A stretch of 64,000 nt of DNA from Pseudomonas sp. MRSN 12121 (GTDB taxonomy: Bacteria > Pseudomonadota > Gammaproteobacteria > Pseudomonadales > Pseudomonadaceae), in assembly GCF_000931465.1 (NCBI RefSeq), contig NZ_CP010892.1:2356001-2420000 (forward strand), in the 5' to 3' direction. Position 1 is the first letter of the stretch, and each line of letters starts with the position of its first letter. This document shows positions 24,643 through 33,504 of the stretch, one piece after another. The notes below the pieces were generated by a model. The model had not been told where the DNA came from. It saw nothing but the letters and a program-made list of their open reading frames with translations, and made no database searches. Position numbers and translations under genes: made by a program.

Positions 24643-24970
24643 GAAATTCGACTGGTGCCCGAAGATTGAGGCGGTCAGCGCTCCAGAGTATCGCGTCAGG
24701 TCCTCCAAGTTTGGCGATGGGTATGAGCAGGTCGTTGGGGAGGGGGTCAACAACCGCGTTGACTCTTGGCCCCTGACGTTTGTCGTCAAGGAGGCAGTGG
24801 CGTTGCAGATTCAGGCCTTTCTGAACAGGCATGGCGGCTTCAAGTCCTTCCTCTGGACGCCGCCGCTTGGCCAGGTCGGCTTTTATCGAGGAACGGCACC
24901 GACCGTCAGCCCGAACGGGGCAGGGATGTACACCCTAACCACCACATTCACCCAATCCTTTCATCCATAA
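24632..24970 (+). CDS. Minor tail protein M-like
   Basis: A 112-residue protein of the lambda gpM family: SSKFGDGYEQVVGEGVNNRVDSWPLTF, then FLNRHGGFKSFLWTPPLGQ. It is part of the tail tip complex beneath the tube. Confidence 0.9.
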   Translation: MAVEKFDWCPKIEAVSAPEYRVRSSKFGDGYEQVVGEGVNNRVDSWPLTFVVKEAVALQIQAFLNRHGGFKSFLWTPPLGQVGFYRGTAPTVSPNGAGMYTLTTTFTQSFHP

Positions 24971-24979
24971 GGGGCAACC

Positions 24980-25729
24980 ATGCCACTGATCAGTGACATC
25001 CAGGTCCTGGAGCCGGGAAGCGAGGTGCTGCTATTCGAACTGGATGGTTCCGAGTACGGCGCGGATGTGCTGCGCTTCCACGGGCATGCGATCCCGCACT
25101 CGCCGGAGGAGATCATCGCCGCCGGCGCCGATGCTGACCAACTGCCGGCGAAGGCGATCTACTGGCAGGGCAATGAGTACAGCGCCTGGCCCATGCAGAT
25201 CGACGGTATTGAAGCCAACGGCGACGGTACAGCGGTACGCCCTACGCTGTCGGTCGGTAACGTGAGCGGGCGGATTACTGCGCTCTGCTTGGCGTTCGAC
25301 GATCTGCTCGAGTTCAAGCTGACCATGCGTCACACGCTGGGGAGCTACCTGGATGCGCAGAACTTCCCGGGCGGCAACCCGACGGCAGACCCAACCCAGG
25401 AGACGATCGAGGTCTGGTACATCGACCAGAAGACCAACGAGGACGGGGAAACGGTCAGTTGGGATCTGGCCAGCCCGGGAGACGTTGGCGGCGAGACGAT
25501 CGGCCGCCAGGCCACAACTTTATGCCACTGGTGCCTCACCGGCGGCTACCGCGGCCCCAACTGCGGCTACACCGGCCCATACCGTGACAAGGACGGGAAC
25601 CTCACGGATAACCCTGAACTTGATGCCTGTGACGCGACGCCGGGCCGCGGGTGCATCCCTCGCTTCGGCGAAGGAAACCCGCTGCCGTTTGGTGGTTTCC
25701 CGGCCGTTTCCCTGATCGCACGGAGCTGA
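24980..25729 (+). CDS. Minor tail protein L-like
   Basis: A 249-residue tail-tip protein of the lambda gpL family. The N-terminal region has FELDGSEYGADVLRFHGH. The C-terminal Cys set (CHWCLTGGYRGPNCGY, CDATPGRGC) corresponds to the iron-sulfur-binding cysteines known in this family. It sits between M and K, the lambda order. Confidence 0.9.
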   Translation: MPLISDIQVLEPGSEVLLFELDGSEYGADVLRFHGHAIPHSPEEIIAAGADADQLPAKAIYWQGNEYSAWPMQIDGIEANGDGTAVRPTLSVGNVSGRITALCLAFDDLLEFKLTMRHTLGSYLDAQNFPGGNPTADPTQETIEVWYIDQKTNEDGETVSWDLASPGDVGGETIGRQATTLCHWCLTGGYRGPNCGYTGPYRDKDGNLTDNPELDACDATPGRGCIPRFGEGNPLPFGGFPAVSLIARS

Positions 25730-25731
25730 GC

Positions 25732-26496
25732 ATGCGCAAACACATCTTGAGCGCTATCCAGGCGCACGCGGCGGCTGAGTACCCAAAGGAGTGCTGCGGC
25801 CTGCTGCTGGCCGTGGGGCGCAAGCAGCAGTACTACCCGTGCCGCAACGTCTCCACTGAGCCGAACGAGGAGTTCCGGATCGATCCGGAGGAGTACGCCG
25901 CGGCCGAGGACGTGGGCGAGGTGATCGGGGTAGTTCACTCGCACCCTGACGCCACCAGCCGGCCGTCACCGCGCGACCTGGCCATGTGCGAGGCTACAGC
26001 GCTGCCCTGGCACATCCTGAGCTGGCCGGAGGGTGACCTGCGCACCATCACGCCGGCAGGCAGCACGCCGCTGCTCAAGCGCCCGTTTGTGCATGGTGCC
26101 TGGGATTGCTGGCAGGTCTGCGCAGACTGGTACAAGCGCGAGTGGGGGCTTGAGTTCGAAGCCTTCAAGCGTGCTGATGGCTGGTGGGAAGACCCGGCCG
26201 GGCCAAGCCTGTATGAGCAGGCCTATGAGGCCGCTGGGTTCTACCAGGTTGATCGACCCGAACGCGGCGACATGATCGTCATGGCGGTGGGGCGAACGGC
26301 ACACCCGAACCATGCCGGGATCTACCTCGGCGCTGATCCGGCGCTGACCGATGAGGCCGCCGAAGTGTTCGGCCCGGGGCCATTCCTGCTGCACCACCTG
26401 TACGGGCGGCCCAGCGAGATCATCATATTCGGCGGCCCGTGGCTCGACAGGACGCGCCTGATCCTCAGGCACAAAGATGCACAATCAACCACATGA
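25732..26496 (+). CDS. Tail tip protein K-like: JAMM peptidase + NlpC/P60
   Basis: A 254-residue two-domain protein. The N-terminal Mov34/JAMM metalloprotease has HSHP (H69, H71), S79 and D82. The C-terminal NlpC/P60 domain has WDCWQVCADWY (nucleophile Cys) and PNHAGIYLG (His). The NlpC part can cut peptidoglycan peptides during DNA entry. The ATG at 25732 is selected; an upstream ATG lies inside the L gene. Confidence 0.92.
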   Translation: MRKHILSAIQAHAAAEYPKECCGLLLAVGRKQQYYPCRNVSTEPNEEFRIDPEEYAAAEDVGEVIGVVHSHPDATSRPSPRDLAMCEATALPWHILSWPEGDLRTITPAGSTPLLKRPFVHGAWDCWQVCADWYKREWGLEFEAFKRADGWWEDPAGPSLYEQAYEAAGFYQVDRPERGDMIVMAVGRTAHPNHAGIYLGADPALTDEAAEVFGPGPFLLHHLYGRPSEIIIFGGPWLDRTRLILRHKDAQSTT

Positions 26497-26521
26497 TGCG
26501 GCAGGGCCGCAGGAGAGAGTT

Positions 26522-26722
26522 ATGAATCAGCCATTCGAAGCAGCAGGCGATCATTTCATCAACAACTGGTCGATCATCGTCGATGGTGGTCGGTTCGCAG
26601 GGATTGGGCTTGGGTTGCCCGAAGAATTTGGCAAGGAAGCGCAGGAGAAAGCCGACCTACTTGAGCGTCGGCTTTCGAGATTGGAAAAGGCGCTCGGCCT
26701 TGATCCTATTTGTGATGGCTGA
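26522..26722 (+). CDS. Small hypothetical moron protein
   Basis: A 66-residue protein, MNQPFEAAGDHFINNWSIIVDGG followed by a Lys/Glu-rich amphipathic helix (EEFGKEAQEKADLLERRLSRLEKAL). GGAGAGAG precedes the ATG. It is the first gene of a non-structural cluster between K and I. The function is unknown. Confidence 0.6.
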   Translation: MNQPFEAAGDHFINNWSIIVDGGRFAGIGLGLPEEFGKEAQEKADLLERRLSRLEKALGLDPICDG

Positions 26723-26933
26723 AGAAGCTGTTGATAGCTGTCACATCGGGCGCAACAGCGCCTGATGGATGAGTCTTGGCGAGTTCTACTGCATAAGCTT
26801 GAGCGGCCTCAACAGCCCCCGCGCCTTGCGTCTCTTTAAGCTGATTCGCCAGGCCTGAAAGTATGCAGTTCAGTGTAAGAAGAGATGAGCCGGTGTAGTT
26901 CAGAATCTCTTGGATGTTGGTGTCATTGCTCAC
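26706..26933 (-). CDS. Hypothetical moron protein, opposite strand
   Basis: A 75-residue helical protein starting with GTG at 26933, which has a strong AGGAGG 6 nt upstream on the minus strand. It runs against the tail operon and overlaps the previous gene tail to tail by 17 bp. Strand and context mark it as an independently expressed lysogenic gene. The function is unknown. Confidence 0.65.
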   Translation of the reverse strand: MSNDTNIQEILNYTGSSLLTLNCILSGLANQLKETQGAGAVEAAQAYAVELAKTHPSGAVAPDVTAINSFFSHHK

Positions 26934-27121
26934 ATCGACCTCCTAGGTCATAAACGCGCCGAAATTGGCGCAATCCCAGTCCTTGGGCTTGCAGGCAAGG
27001 GACTGGGGAATCCGTTGCGTGAGGGCGGGAGGCTACTACGGAGGGCGCCGGGGCGTAACTGGGGATTCGTACAGGGGTCGACCGGTGATATCGTTGACTC
27101 CTTTCCACAGGAGTGACCCGC

Positions 27122-27463
27122 ATGAGATTGATCGTAGGAGCGTTGGCTGTGGCGTTGTTGGCGGGGTGTGCATCACCGTCAGACCTCATGTCTGAAGCAC
27201 CGGCAATTACTGTTTCTTCTGCAAAAACACCGAAAGCCTTAGCGCTCTGTATTTTCCCTGCGTGGCAAGAGCACAACTCTAATGCCAGTATGAGTGAAAC
27301 GACTACCGGTTACCGTCTGGTCAGCGGCTTTGCCCAACAAACAGACGATGTTCTGGACATCAGCTATGCAAAAGCAGGGAGCGTGGCGAAACTCTATCAG
27401 CGGGTCGCATGGTCGCAAATCGGACGTGGGTCCTTGCGAGACTCAATTCAGAAGTGCAAATGA
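27122..27463 (+). CDS. Phage-encoded lipoprotein
   Basis: A 113-residue protein with a signal peptide and lipobox: MRLIVGALAVALLAGCASPS, lipidated Cys at about 17. The mature part has two further cysteines (C43 area and the final CK). AGGAGTG precedes the ATG. Lipoproteins encoded in tail-gene morons often act in superinfection exclusion (for example Llp or Cor type), but that is inference here. A terminator follows. Confidence 0.7.
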   Translation: MRLIVGALAVALLAGCASPSDLMSEAPAITVSSAKTPKALALCIFPAWQEHNSNASMSETTTGYRLVSGFAQQTDDVLDISYAKAGSVAKLYQRVAWSQIGRGSLRDSIQKCK

Positions 27464-27470
27464 ATACAAG

Positions 27471-27493
27471 ACCGCCGATAGGCCGGTTTTTTT
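27471..27493 (+). terminator. Terminator after lipoprotein gene
   Basis: ACCGCC-gata-GGCCGGT with one bulge, followed by T7. It isolates the moron from the tail gene that follows. Confidence 0.65.
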
Positions 27494-27527
27494 ATGAAAG
27501 GAGAAACGTTTTGGCCGCTATTGCTGA

Positions 27528-28094
27528 ATGACTACCATCAAGCTGTCGGGCTCTCTTGCTCGGAAGTTTGGTAGATCTCACGCTAAAAAAATCGATTCAG
27601 GCACATCACGCGAAGTCTTTAAAGCCATGAGCTGCACTCTCGAAGGTTTCGAGGCAGGAAATCAAAAGGCTTGCCGCTCTAGGAATGCGGTTCGCAGTTT
27701 TTCGAAATCGGGTGAATATTGGTGAAGCTGAATTGGATCTTGGTGGGACTCGAGAGATTCGAATTGTGCCCGTTGTCGAAGGGAGCAAACGCGCTGGAGT
27801 TCTGCAGACTGTCGTCGGTGTTGTGTTGTTGGCAATTTCCTACGCGCTTCCATTTACCGCGCCATATCTGACCCCGGCCGGGATTGGTCTCATTGCCGGC
27901 GGCGTCATCCAGATGCTCAGCCCCAGGTCTCAGGCCTGAAGCAAAGCGCATCCCCGGACAACGCCCCGTCCTACGCCTTCGGCAGCGCCAAGAACACCAC
28001 GGCCAGCGGCAACCCGGTGCCGATCTGCATCGGCGAGCGCCGGTGGGGCGGGATGATCATCTCGGCCTCGATCTACGCGGAGGACAAGGCATGA
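27528..28094 (+). pseudogene. Tail assembly protein I-like, two compensating frameshifts
   Basis: A lambda gpI-type protein that starts MTTIKLSGSLARKFGRSH in frame 1 (27528), continues EIKRLAALGMRFAVFRN through a hydrophobic hairpin (GVVLLAISYALPF...PAGIGLIAGGVIQML) in a second frame, and ends in the first frame as ASPDNAPSYAFGSAKNTTASGNPVPICIGERRWGG. The breaks are an extra G at 27657-27658 and a missing C in the C4 run at 27921-27924. Corrected, the product is 188 residues. The net length is unchanged, which favours sequencing error over decay. Confidence 0.8.
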
Positions 28095-28381
28095 CCAAAG
28101 TCACCTACAGCATCACTATCCATGACCTGCAACGGCTTGAGGACGGATTGATTTGCGGCGACGAAGCGGTGGTGGCCGTTCTGGACAATGGGCGTGAGAT
28201 CCATCACGAGCGCTTCATTGGCAAATGCACATCGCCAAGCGGCTACACGCGAAAATACCGCGACAAGGCAGGTCTTACCGCCGCACCGGTCTTTGGCAGC
28301 TGCCGCATGGGCTTCAGCCTAACTGGCCCGGCAAAAGGCTCTTCCAAGCCACCCACAAAATCGTCAGATCCCAGCCGGTGA
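28091..28381 (+). CDS. Hypothetical protein in tail operon
   Basis: A 96-residue protein starting MTKVTYSITIHDLQRLEDGLICGDEAVVAVLDNGREIH. The ATG overlaps the gpI stop (ATGA), indicating coupling. It overlaps the convergent gene 28243-28560 by 139 bp, so its C-terminus is less certain. The function is unknown. Confidence 0.6.
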   Translation: MTKVTYSITIHDLQRLEDGLICGDEAVVAVLDNGREIHHERFIGKCTSPSGYTRKYRDKAGLTAAPVFGSCRMGFSLTGPAKGSSKPPTKSSDPSR

Positions 28382-28560
28382 GAGCCGTAATCGACTCGAT
28401 ATTCTGGACCGCGAGATGCCGCTTCAGTCTCGGCCGCATCCTTAGACGCGTAGATATCGACGAAATGCCAGGGTGAGGTTTGCACGACTCCCCAGCCCAG
28501 AACCCACCCCTCGTTGTCTGGGTCGGCAGGGAGATTTTTAGCAAGACTTTTAATTGACAT
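28243..28560 (-). CDS. Hypothetical moron protein, opposite strand
   Basis: A 105-residue protein, MSIKSLAKNLPADPDNEGWVLGWGVVQTSPWHFVDIYASKDAAETEA. AAGGAGCGGTC precedes the ATG at 28560. The N-terminal 75 residues look like a real folded domain; the rest is read across the end of the plus-strand gene. The function is unknown. Confidence 0.6.
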   Translation of the reverse strand: MSIKSLAKNLPADPDNEGWVLGWGVVQTSPWHFVDIYASKDAAETEAASRGPEYRVDYGSHRLGSDDFVGGLEEPFAGPVRLKPMRQLPKTGAAVRPALSRYFRV

Positions 28561-28690
28561 GACCGCTCCTTGGTTGCGTGAAGGCTGAACGCTACTACCC
28601 TGGCGCGCTCTTGCGTTACTGGAATTTCATCCACCCTGTACAGCTACACAGGCCGCCCAAGAGGCGGTTTTTTTATGCCTGGAGGAAAGC

Positions 28691-31600
28691 ATGGGCGCCG
28701 CAGAAAAGATCGAGATCCACGGCGAGAAGGGCGGCAGCAGCAAGCCGAAGACGCCGACCGAAGCCAGCGATAGCCTGCGCTCGACCAACGTGGCGAAGCT
28801 GCTGGTGGCGGTGGGCGAAGGAGAGTTCGACGAAACTCCGACCGACTACGACATCTACCTGGACAACACGCCGATCCGCGATGCCAGCGGCAACTACAAC
28901 TTCCCGAACGTGAAGTGGGACTGGCGGCCGGGCTCCGTGGATCAGACCTACATCCCGGGCATTCCGTCGGTCGAGAACGAGACCTCGCTGAACATCGAGC
29001 TGCGCAGCGATACCCCGTGGGTGCGCTCGATCACCAACACCCAGCTATCGGCAGTGCGCCTGCGTTTCGCTTGGCCTGCCCTGCAGCGGCAGGACGACGA
29101 GGGAAATGTCGTCGGCTACCGCATCGAGTACGCCATTGATCTGGCTACTGACGGTGGTGCTTATCAGCAGGTGTACCCCGACGCCGTGGACGGCAAGACA
29201 ACCACCCGCTATGAGCGCTCGCGCCGAATCGATCTCCCGGCCGCCACTACCGGCTGGCAGATCCGCGTGCGCCGCCTGACGCCGAACCAGAACAGCAACA
29301 GGATCGCCGACACCATGCTGATCGCCGGTATCACCGAGGTGATCGATGCCAAGCTGCGATATCCGAACACAGCGCTGCTCTACATCGAATTCGACGCCGA
29401 GCAGTTCACCAACATCCCGGCCGTAACTGTGAAGTGCAAGGCTCGGCGCTGGATGGTGCCGAGCAACTATGACCCTGTGGCCCGCACTTACACCGGCACC
29501 TGGGACGGCACTATGAAGTCGGCCTGGACCAATAACCCGGCGTGGATCACCTACGGGGTCTGCACCGAGGACCGCTTTGGCCTGGGCAAGCGCATCAAGT
29601 CGTGGATGGTCGACAAGTGGGAGCTGTACCGGATTTCGCAGTACTGCGACCAACTTGTGCCGGATGGCCTGGGCGGCCAGGAACCGCGCTTTCTGTGCGA
29701 CATGAACCTACAGGGCAAGGCCGATGCCTGGTCGCTGCTGCGCGATATCGCCGGCATCTACCGGGGCATGACCTATTGGGCTCAGGGCCAGCTGGTGATG
29801 CAAGCGGACATGCCGCGGGCGCAGGACTTCGACTACGTCTTCACCCGGGCCAACGTCATCGATGGGAAGTTCTCCTACGGCAGCGCGTCGGCCAAGACCC
29901 GGTACACCCGGGCCCTGGTCAGCTACGACAACCCTTCGAACAACTACGACACCGACGTCATTCCGTTCGCGGACCTTGGCCTGCAGCGCCGCTACGGCGA
30001 CCGGCCGACCGAACTGACCGCTATTGGCTGCACTCGTGCCTCTGAAGCCCAGCGCCGCGGTAAGTGGGCGATCCTCAGCAACAACCAGGACCGCACCGTG
30101 TCGTTCAAGACCGGCATGGAGGGCGTGATTCCGCTGCCTGGGCATATCATCCCGGTCGCGGATTCGCTGTTAGCCGGCCGTGAGGTGGGCGGGCGGATCT
30201 CGGCCGCGGCCGGCCGCGTGGTGACGCTTGACCGCAACACCCAGGCCAAGGCCGGGGACCGGTTGATCATCAACCTGCCGGGCGGCCGCGCCGAGGGGCG
30301 CACCGTGCAAAGCGTCAGCGGCCGCGCGGTGACGGTCACGGTCGCCTACAGCGAGCCGCCGATCGCGCAATTGCAGTGGGCCCTGGATGCTGATGATCTG
30401 GCGATCCCGCTGTACCGGGTGTTGCGCACCAAGCGTACTGCTGAAGGGGATTTCGAGATCAGCGCCCTGCAGTACGAGCCCGGCAAGTTTGCTTTCATCG
30501 ATACTGGCGCGCGCCTCGAGGAAAGGCCGATCAGCGTGATCCCGATCACCGTCGTTCCGCCGCCGGCAAGCGTCACCGTCGCCTCGACCTCGGTCGTGTC
30601 GCAGGGCCTGGCCGTGGCCACCATGAATATCACCTGGCCAGCCGTGAACGGAGCAGTCGGCTATGACGTGGAATGGCGCAAGGACAGCGGGAACTGGATC
30701 AAGCTGCAGCGCACCGGGGCTACCTCGGTTGACGTGGTCGGCATCTACGCCGGCGCCTATGTTGCCCGGGTGCGGGCGGTGAGCGCCTTCGATATCACGT
30801 CGATCTGGAAGAACTCGAACCTGACCCAACTGAAGGGCAAGGAGGGGTTGCCGCCGGCGGTGTCATTCCTGACCCCGACGAGCCTGGTCTACGGCATTCG
30901 CCTTGACTGGGGCTTCCCCGCGGGCGCCGAGGACACGCAACGGACGGAGATCTGGTACAGCAAGACCACGTCGCAGGCTGACGCGATCAAGCTGGGTGAC
31001 TTCGCCTACCCGCAGGCTCGGCACGAAATGCAAAACATCCTGGCCGGGGCGTCGTTCTTCTTCTGGGCGCGCCTTGTCGACCGCACCGGCAACGTCGGCC
31101 CCTGGTATCCGACGGGGATTGGCGTCAACGGCCAGGCCAGTTCAGACCCGACCGAATACGAGAAGCACTTCCTTGGCCAGATCACGGAGTCGGCCCTTGG
31201 GCAGCACCTGAGCAACCGTATTGATCTGGTCGACGGAGATGGCCCTGGTTCTGTCAACTCACGCATCAAGGCAACCAAGGAAGAGCTTGAAGGGCTCATT
31301 GAACAGATCGTGGATGCACTCGAGTACGACCCGTCAAAGACTTACGCGGTAAACGAGATCGTCCGCCAAGGGCAGCACCTGTATCAAGCCATTACGGCTG
31401 TGCCAGCAGGCGCGGCACCGCCCAACGCTGCCTACTGGATCGATATCGGTACTGTCGCTCAGACGGTGAACGCGCTCGCAACTCAGGTTCAGCAGAACAG
31501 CACAACCATCGCGCAGCACGGCAACGAGATCACTGCGCAGGCGTCCCAGCTAAATGCAGTGAAAGCCACGGTGAACGATCCTGTCACTGGCGTGAATGCT

Positions 31601-32317
31601 ACGGCGACTGGCCTGAGCACTCTCAAGTCGACGGTCACAGCGCTGGACGGCAAGGTCACCACCACCGCGGAGCGAGTGGACGGAATCTATGTCCAGGTCA
31701 ACCCGGCAATGGCCGGCGAGGAAACCAGCTACGCCGGCTCAGAGCAAGGGTATGTCGGCGTTTGGTCGGTGCAGTCCGCTTTGATCGAGGGCGACGTGGC
31801 CACCGGTAAGCGCGTTGACGAAGTCAATGTGCAGATGGGGCAGAACAGCGCCGCGATTCAGACGGTCAGCCAGGCCCAGGTGGCGCTCGACGGCAAGGCC
31901 TCGACGATGTGGTCGGTGAAGATGCAGGTTGATTCAAACGGTCGCTACATCGCCGCGGGCATCGGTCTGGGCATTGAAAACCAGGGTGGTGTGTTCCAGA
32001 GCCAGTTCCTTGTGAGTGCTGACCGCTTCGCAGTAGTGAACGGCTTGGGCGGCTCGCCCTCCGCGCCGTTTGTGGTGCAGAACGGCCAGACGTTCATCAA
32101 CTCGCTGTTCGTCCTCGATGCATCGATCACCAACGGGAAGATCGGCGGGGCGCTGTACTCCCTCGACTACGTGCCGAACACGACAGGCTGGATGCTGCCA
32201 CGAACCGGCGCCTGGGAAATGAACGGCAGCAACGGTGCCGGGCGTCTGCAGATCAACAACACATCCATCAAGTTCTATCACCCGAACGGCGTGGTAGGCA
32301 TCGAGATGAGCCTATGA
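28691..32317 (+). CDS. Central tail tip protein J-like (host specificity)
   Basis: A 1208-residue protein of the lambda gpJ family. The N-terminal tail-hub domains begin with an acidic flexible stretch, then DETPTDYDIYLDNTPIRDASGNYNFPNVKWDWRPGS, followed by TipJ-type domains. Fibronectin-like modules lie about 620-800, a coiled section about 840-1000 and a DUF1983 C-terminus (about 1060-1208). The C-terminal region normally decides receptor choice. GGAGGAAAGC precedes the ATG. Confidence 0.95.
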   Translation: MGAAEKIEIHGEKGGSSKPKTPTEASDSLRSTNVAKLLVAVGEGEFDETPTDYDIYLDNTPIRDASGNYNFPNVKWDWRPGSVDQTYIPGIPSVENETSLNIELRSDTPWVRSITNTQLSAVRLRFAWPALQRQDDEGNVVGYRIEYAIDLATDGGAYQQVYPDAVDGKTTTRYERSRRIDLPAATTGWQIRVRRLTPNQNSNRIADTMLIAGITEVIDAKLRYPNTALLYIEFDAEQFTNIPAVTVKCKARRWMVPSNYDPVARTYTGTWDGTMKSAWTNNPAWITYGVCTEDRFGLGKRIKSWMVDKWELYRISQYCDQLVPDGLGGQEPRFLCDMNLQGKADAWSLLRDIAGIYRGMTYWAQGQLVMQADMPRAQDFDYVFTRANVIDGKFSYGSASAKTRYTRALVSYDNPSNNYDTDVIPFADLGLQRRYGDRPTELTAIGCTRASEAQRRGKWAILSNNQDRTVSFKTGMEGVIPLPGHIIPVADSLLAGREVGGRISAAAGRVVTLDRNTQAKAGDRLIINLPGGRAEGRTVQSVSGRAVTVTVAYSEPPIAQLQWALDADDLAIPLYRVLRTKRTAEGDFEISALQYEPGKFAFIDTGARLEERPISVIPITVVPPPASVTVASTSVVSQGLAVATMNITWPAVNGAVGYDVEWRKDSGNWIKLQRTGATSVDVVGIYAGAYVARVRAVSAFDITSIWKNSNLTQLKGKEGLPPAVSFLTPTSLVYGIRLDWGFPAGAEDTQRTEIWYSKTTSQADAIKLGDFAYPQARHEMQNILAGASFFFWARLVDRTGNVGPWYPTGIGVNGQASSDPTEYEKHFLGQITESALGQHLSNRIDLVDGDGPGSVNSRIKATKEELEGLIEQIVDALEYDPSKTYAVNEIVRQGQHLYQAITAVPAGAAPPNAAYWIDIGTVAQTVNALATQVQQNSTTIAQHGNEITAQASQLNAVKATVNDPVTGVNATATGLSTLKSTVTALDGKVTTTAERVDGIYVQVNPAMAGEETSYAGSEQGYVGVWSVQSALIEGDVATGKRVDEVNVQMGQNSAAIQTVSQAQVALDGKASTMWSVKMQVDSNGRYIAAGIGLGIENQGGVFQSQFLVSADRFAVVNGLGGSPSAPFVVQNGQTFINSLFVLDASITNGKIGGALYSLDYVPNTTGWMLPRTGAWEMNGSNGAGRLQINNTSIKFYHPNGVVGIEMSL

Positions 32318-32616
32318 CCGGCATGACCCTGAAAACCGCCGGCGATGTCGTGTTGGTGGATATGACGATGAAGATCAGCCAGATGGTTGGCAGCGTGGTG
32401 ACCGGCGGGGCCAATGGCTCTGCCTCGATCCCGCTGCCGCCGGCGGGCAAGACCATGTTCTTCATCGTCGTGCCGCTGGTGGACCTGCAGCGGGAGAAGG
32501 GGAAGCGGCCGGGGGTGACACTGTCCGGCACGACCCTTTCCTGGAGCTACTCATACAACACAAACGGCTGGGGCTACTTCTCGGCCAACTGCCAGATTTA
32601 CTATGGGTACTACTGA
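32314..32616 (+). CDS. Small tail-associated protein
   Basis: A 100-residue beta-rich protein (GKTMFFIVVPLVDL; aromatic C-terminus YFSANCQIYYGYY). It overlaps J by 4 nt and the next gene by 1 nt (TGATG). Likely part of the tail tip or fibre; no family named. Confidence 0.7.
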   Translation: MTGMTLKTAGDVVLVDMTMKISQMVGSVVTGGANGSASIPLPPAGKTMFFIVVPLVDLQREKGKRPGVTLSGTTLSWSYSYNTNGWGYFSANCQIYYGYY

Positions 32617-33491
32617 TGGTCGCGAGACTGGTTGTTACCAAAGACACCGAGGAGCTTCTGTTCGATACCAGCAAGATCTGCTACGGGCTTGTGAAAAGCG
32701 GAAACCTTGCCTTTATCGAGAACTGGGCCAGGTACTACCTGAGGTCCGCGCAGCTTGACCCGAGCGACGGCGCGAGTTGGGCGCCTGAGTCTGACCCGCA
32801 GCGCGGAGATCCCGCCTACGGTTTCACGGTGACGAATGCGCTATCGCCAATCGTGTTTATCACTGGCCCTGGCTGCCTGAACGGGGTTTCCCGGTCGGGC
32901 AGCAGCATGACGTTCATCTACATCAACGCCGATGCCAATACGCGGTTCTACTGCTTTGATCTCATGGCCGACAACATCCCGGGCAGCCCCTACCTGAAGA
33001 CGCGTCTCGAGGACGGCAGGATCTCGTTCAACTCGCTACAGCCACCCTTGAACGTGCTGGCAGCAGTCCAGGCGCCGCCGCCACCTGCACACCCGCCAGC
33101 ATGGCCTGACTGGTGGGGGACAACCTACAGCGGCGGATACAACGTTCAGCGGCGAGGTCTTGTAGCGCCAAATTACTCCCCAGCGCTTGATAGTCGAGTA
33201 GACATCGGGCTGGCGGGCGAGGAGTACGCCGCCTATCTCCCGTGGGCCCGCTCTGCGGTTTGCTTGAATGGCAGCGCCGATACAGGGCTGACCGTAACCG
33301 TTTCTGAGGGTGCATACGGAAGGGTTGGCGGCATCAGTTTTATGTTCGGCGCAGCCGGAGCCACAACGAAAGGAAATACCCCGTCAGGCCCCGGAACGCC
33401 GTCGGGAAACAGCTTCCGGAACATCCCGACGGATAGGTATCCAACGGCACTTGTGATCAGAACTGCCGGCCTTCCGTTTCCCTACCAGTAA
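32616..33491 (+). CDS. Tail-tip accessory protein (DUF6453-like)
   Basis: A 291-residue protein with the MVARLVVTKDTEELLFDTSKICYGLVKSGNL start common to proteins encoded after J in Pseudomonas siphophages. A Pro-rich linker (QAPPPPAHPPAWPDWW, about 150-165) divides two beta-rich parts. Context suggests a structural tail protein. Confidence 0.7.
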   Translation: MVARLVVTKDTEELLFDTSKICYGLVKSGNLAFIENWARYYLRSAQLDPSDGASWAPESDPQRGDPAYGFTVTNALSPIVFITGPGCLNGVSRSGSSMTFIYINADANTRFYCFDLMADNIPGSPYLKTRLEDGRISFNSLQPPLNVLAAVQAPPPPAHPPAWPDWWGTTYSGGYNVQRRGLVAPNYSPALDSRVDIGLAGEEYAAYLPWARSAVCLNGSADTGLTVTVSEGAYGRVGGISFMFGAAGATTKGNTPSGPGTPSGNSFRNIPTDRYPTALVIRTAGLPFPYQ

Positions 33492-33504
33492 TTGGAGCAT
33501 TCAA

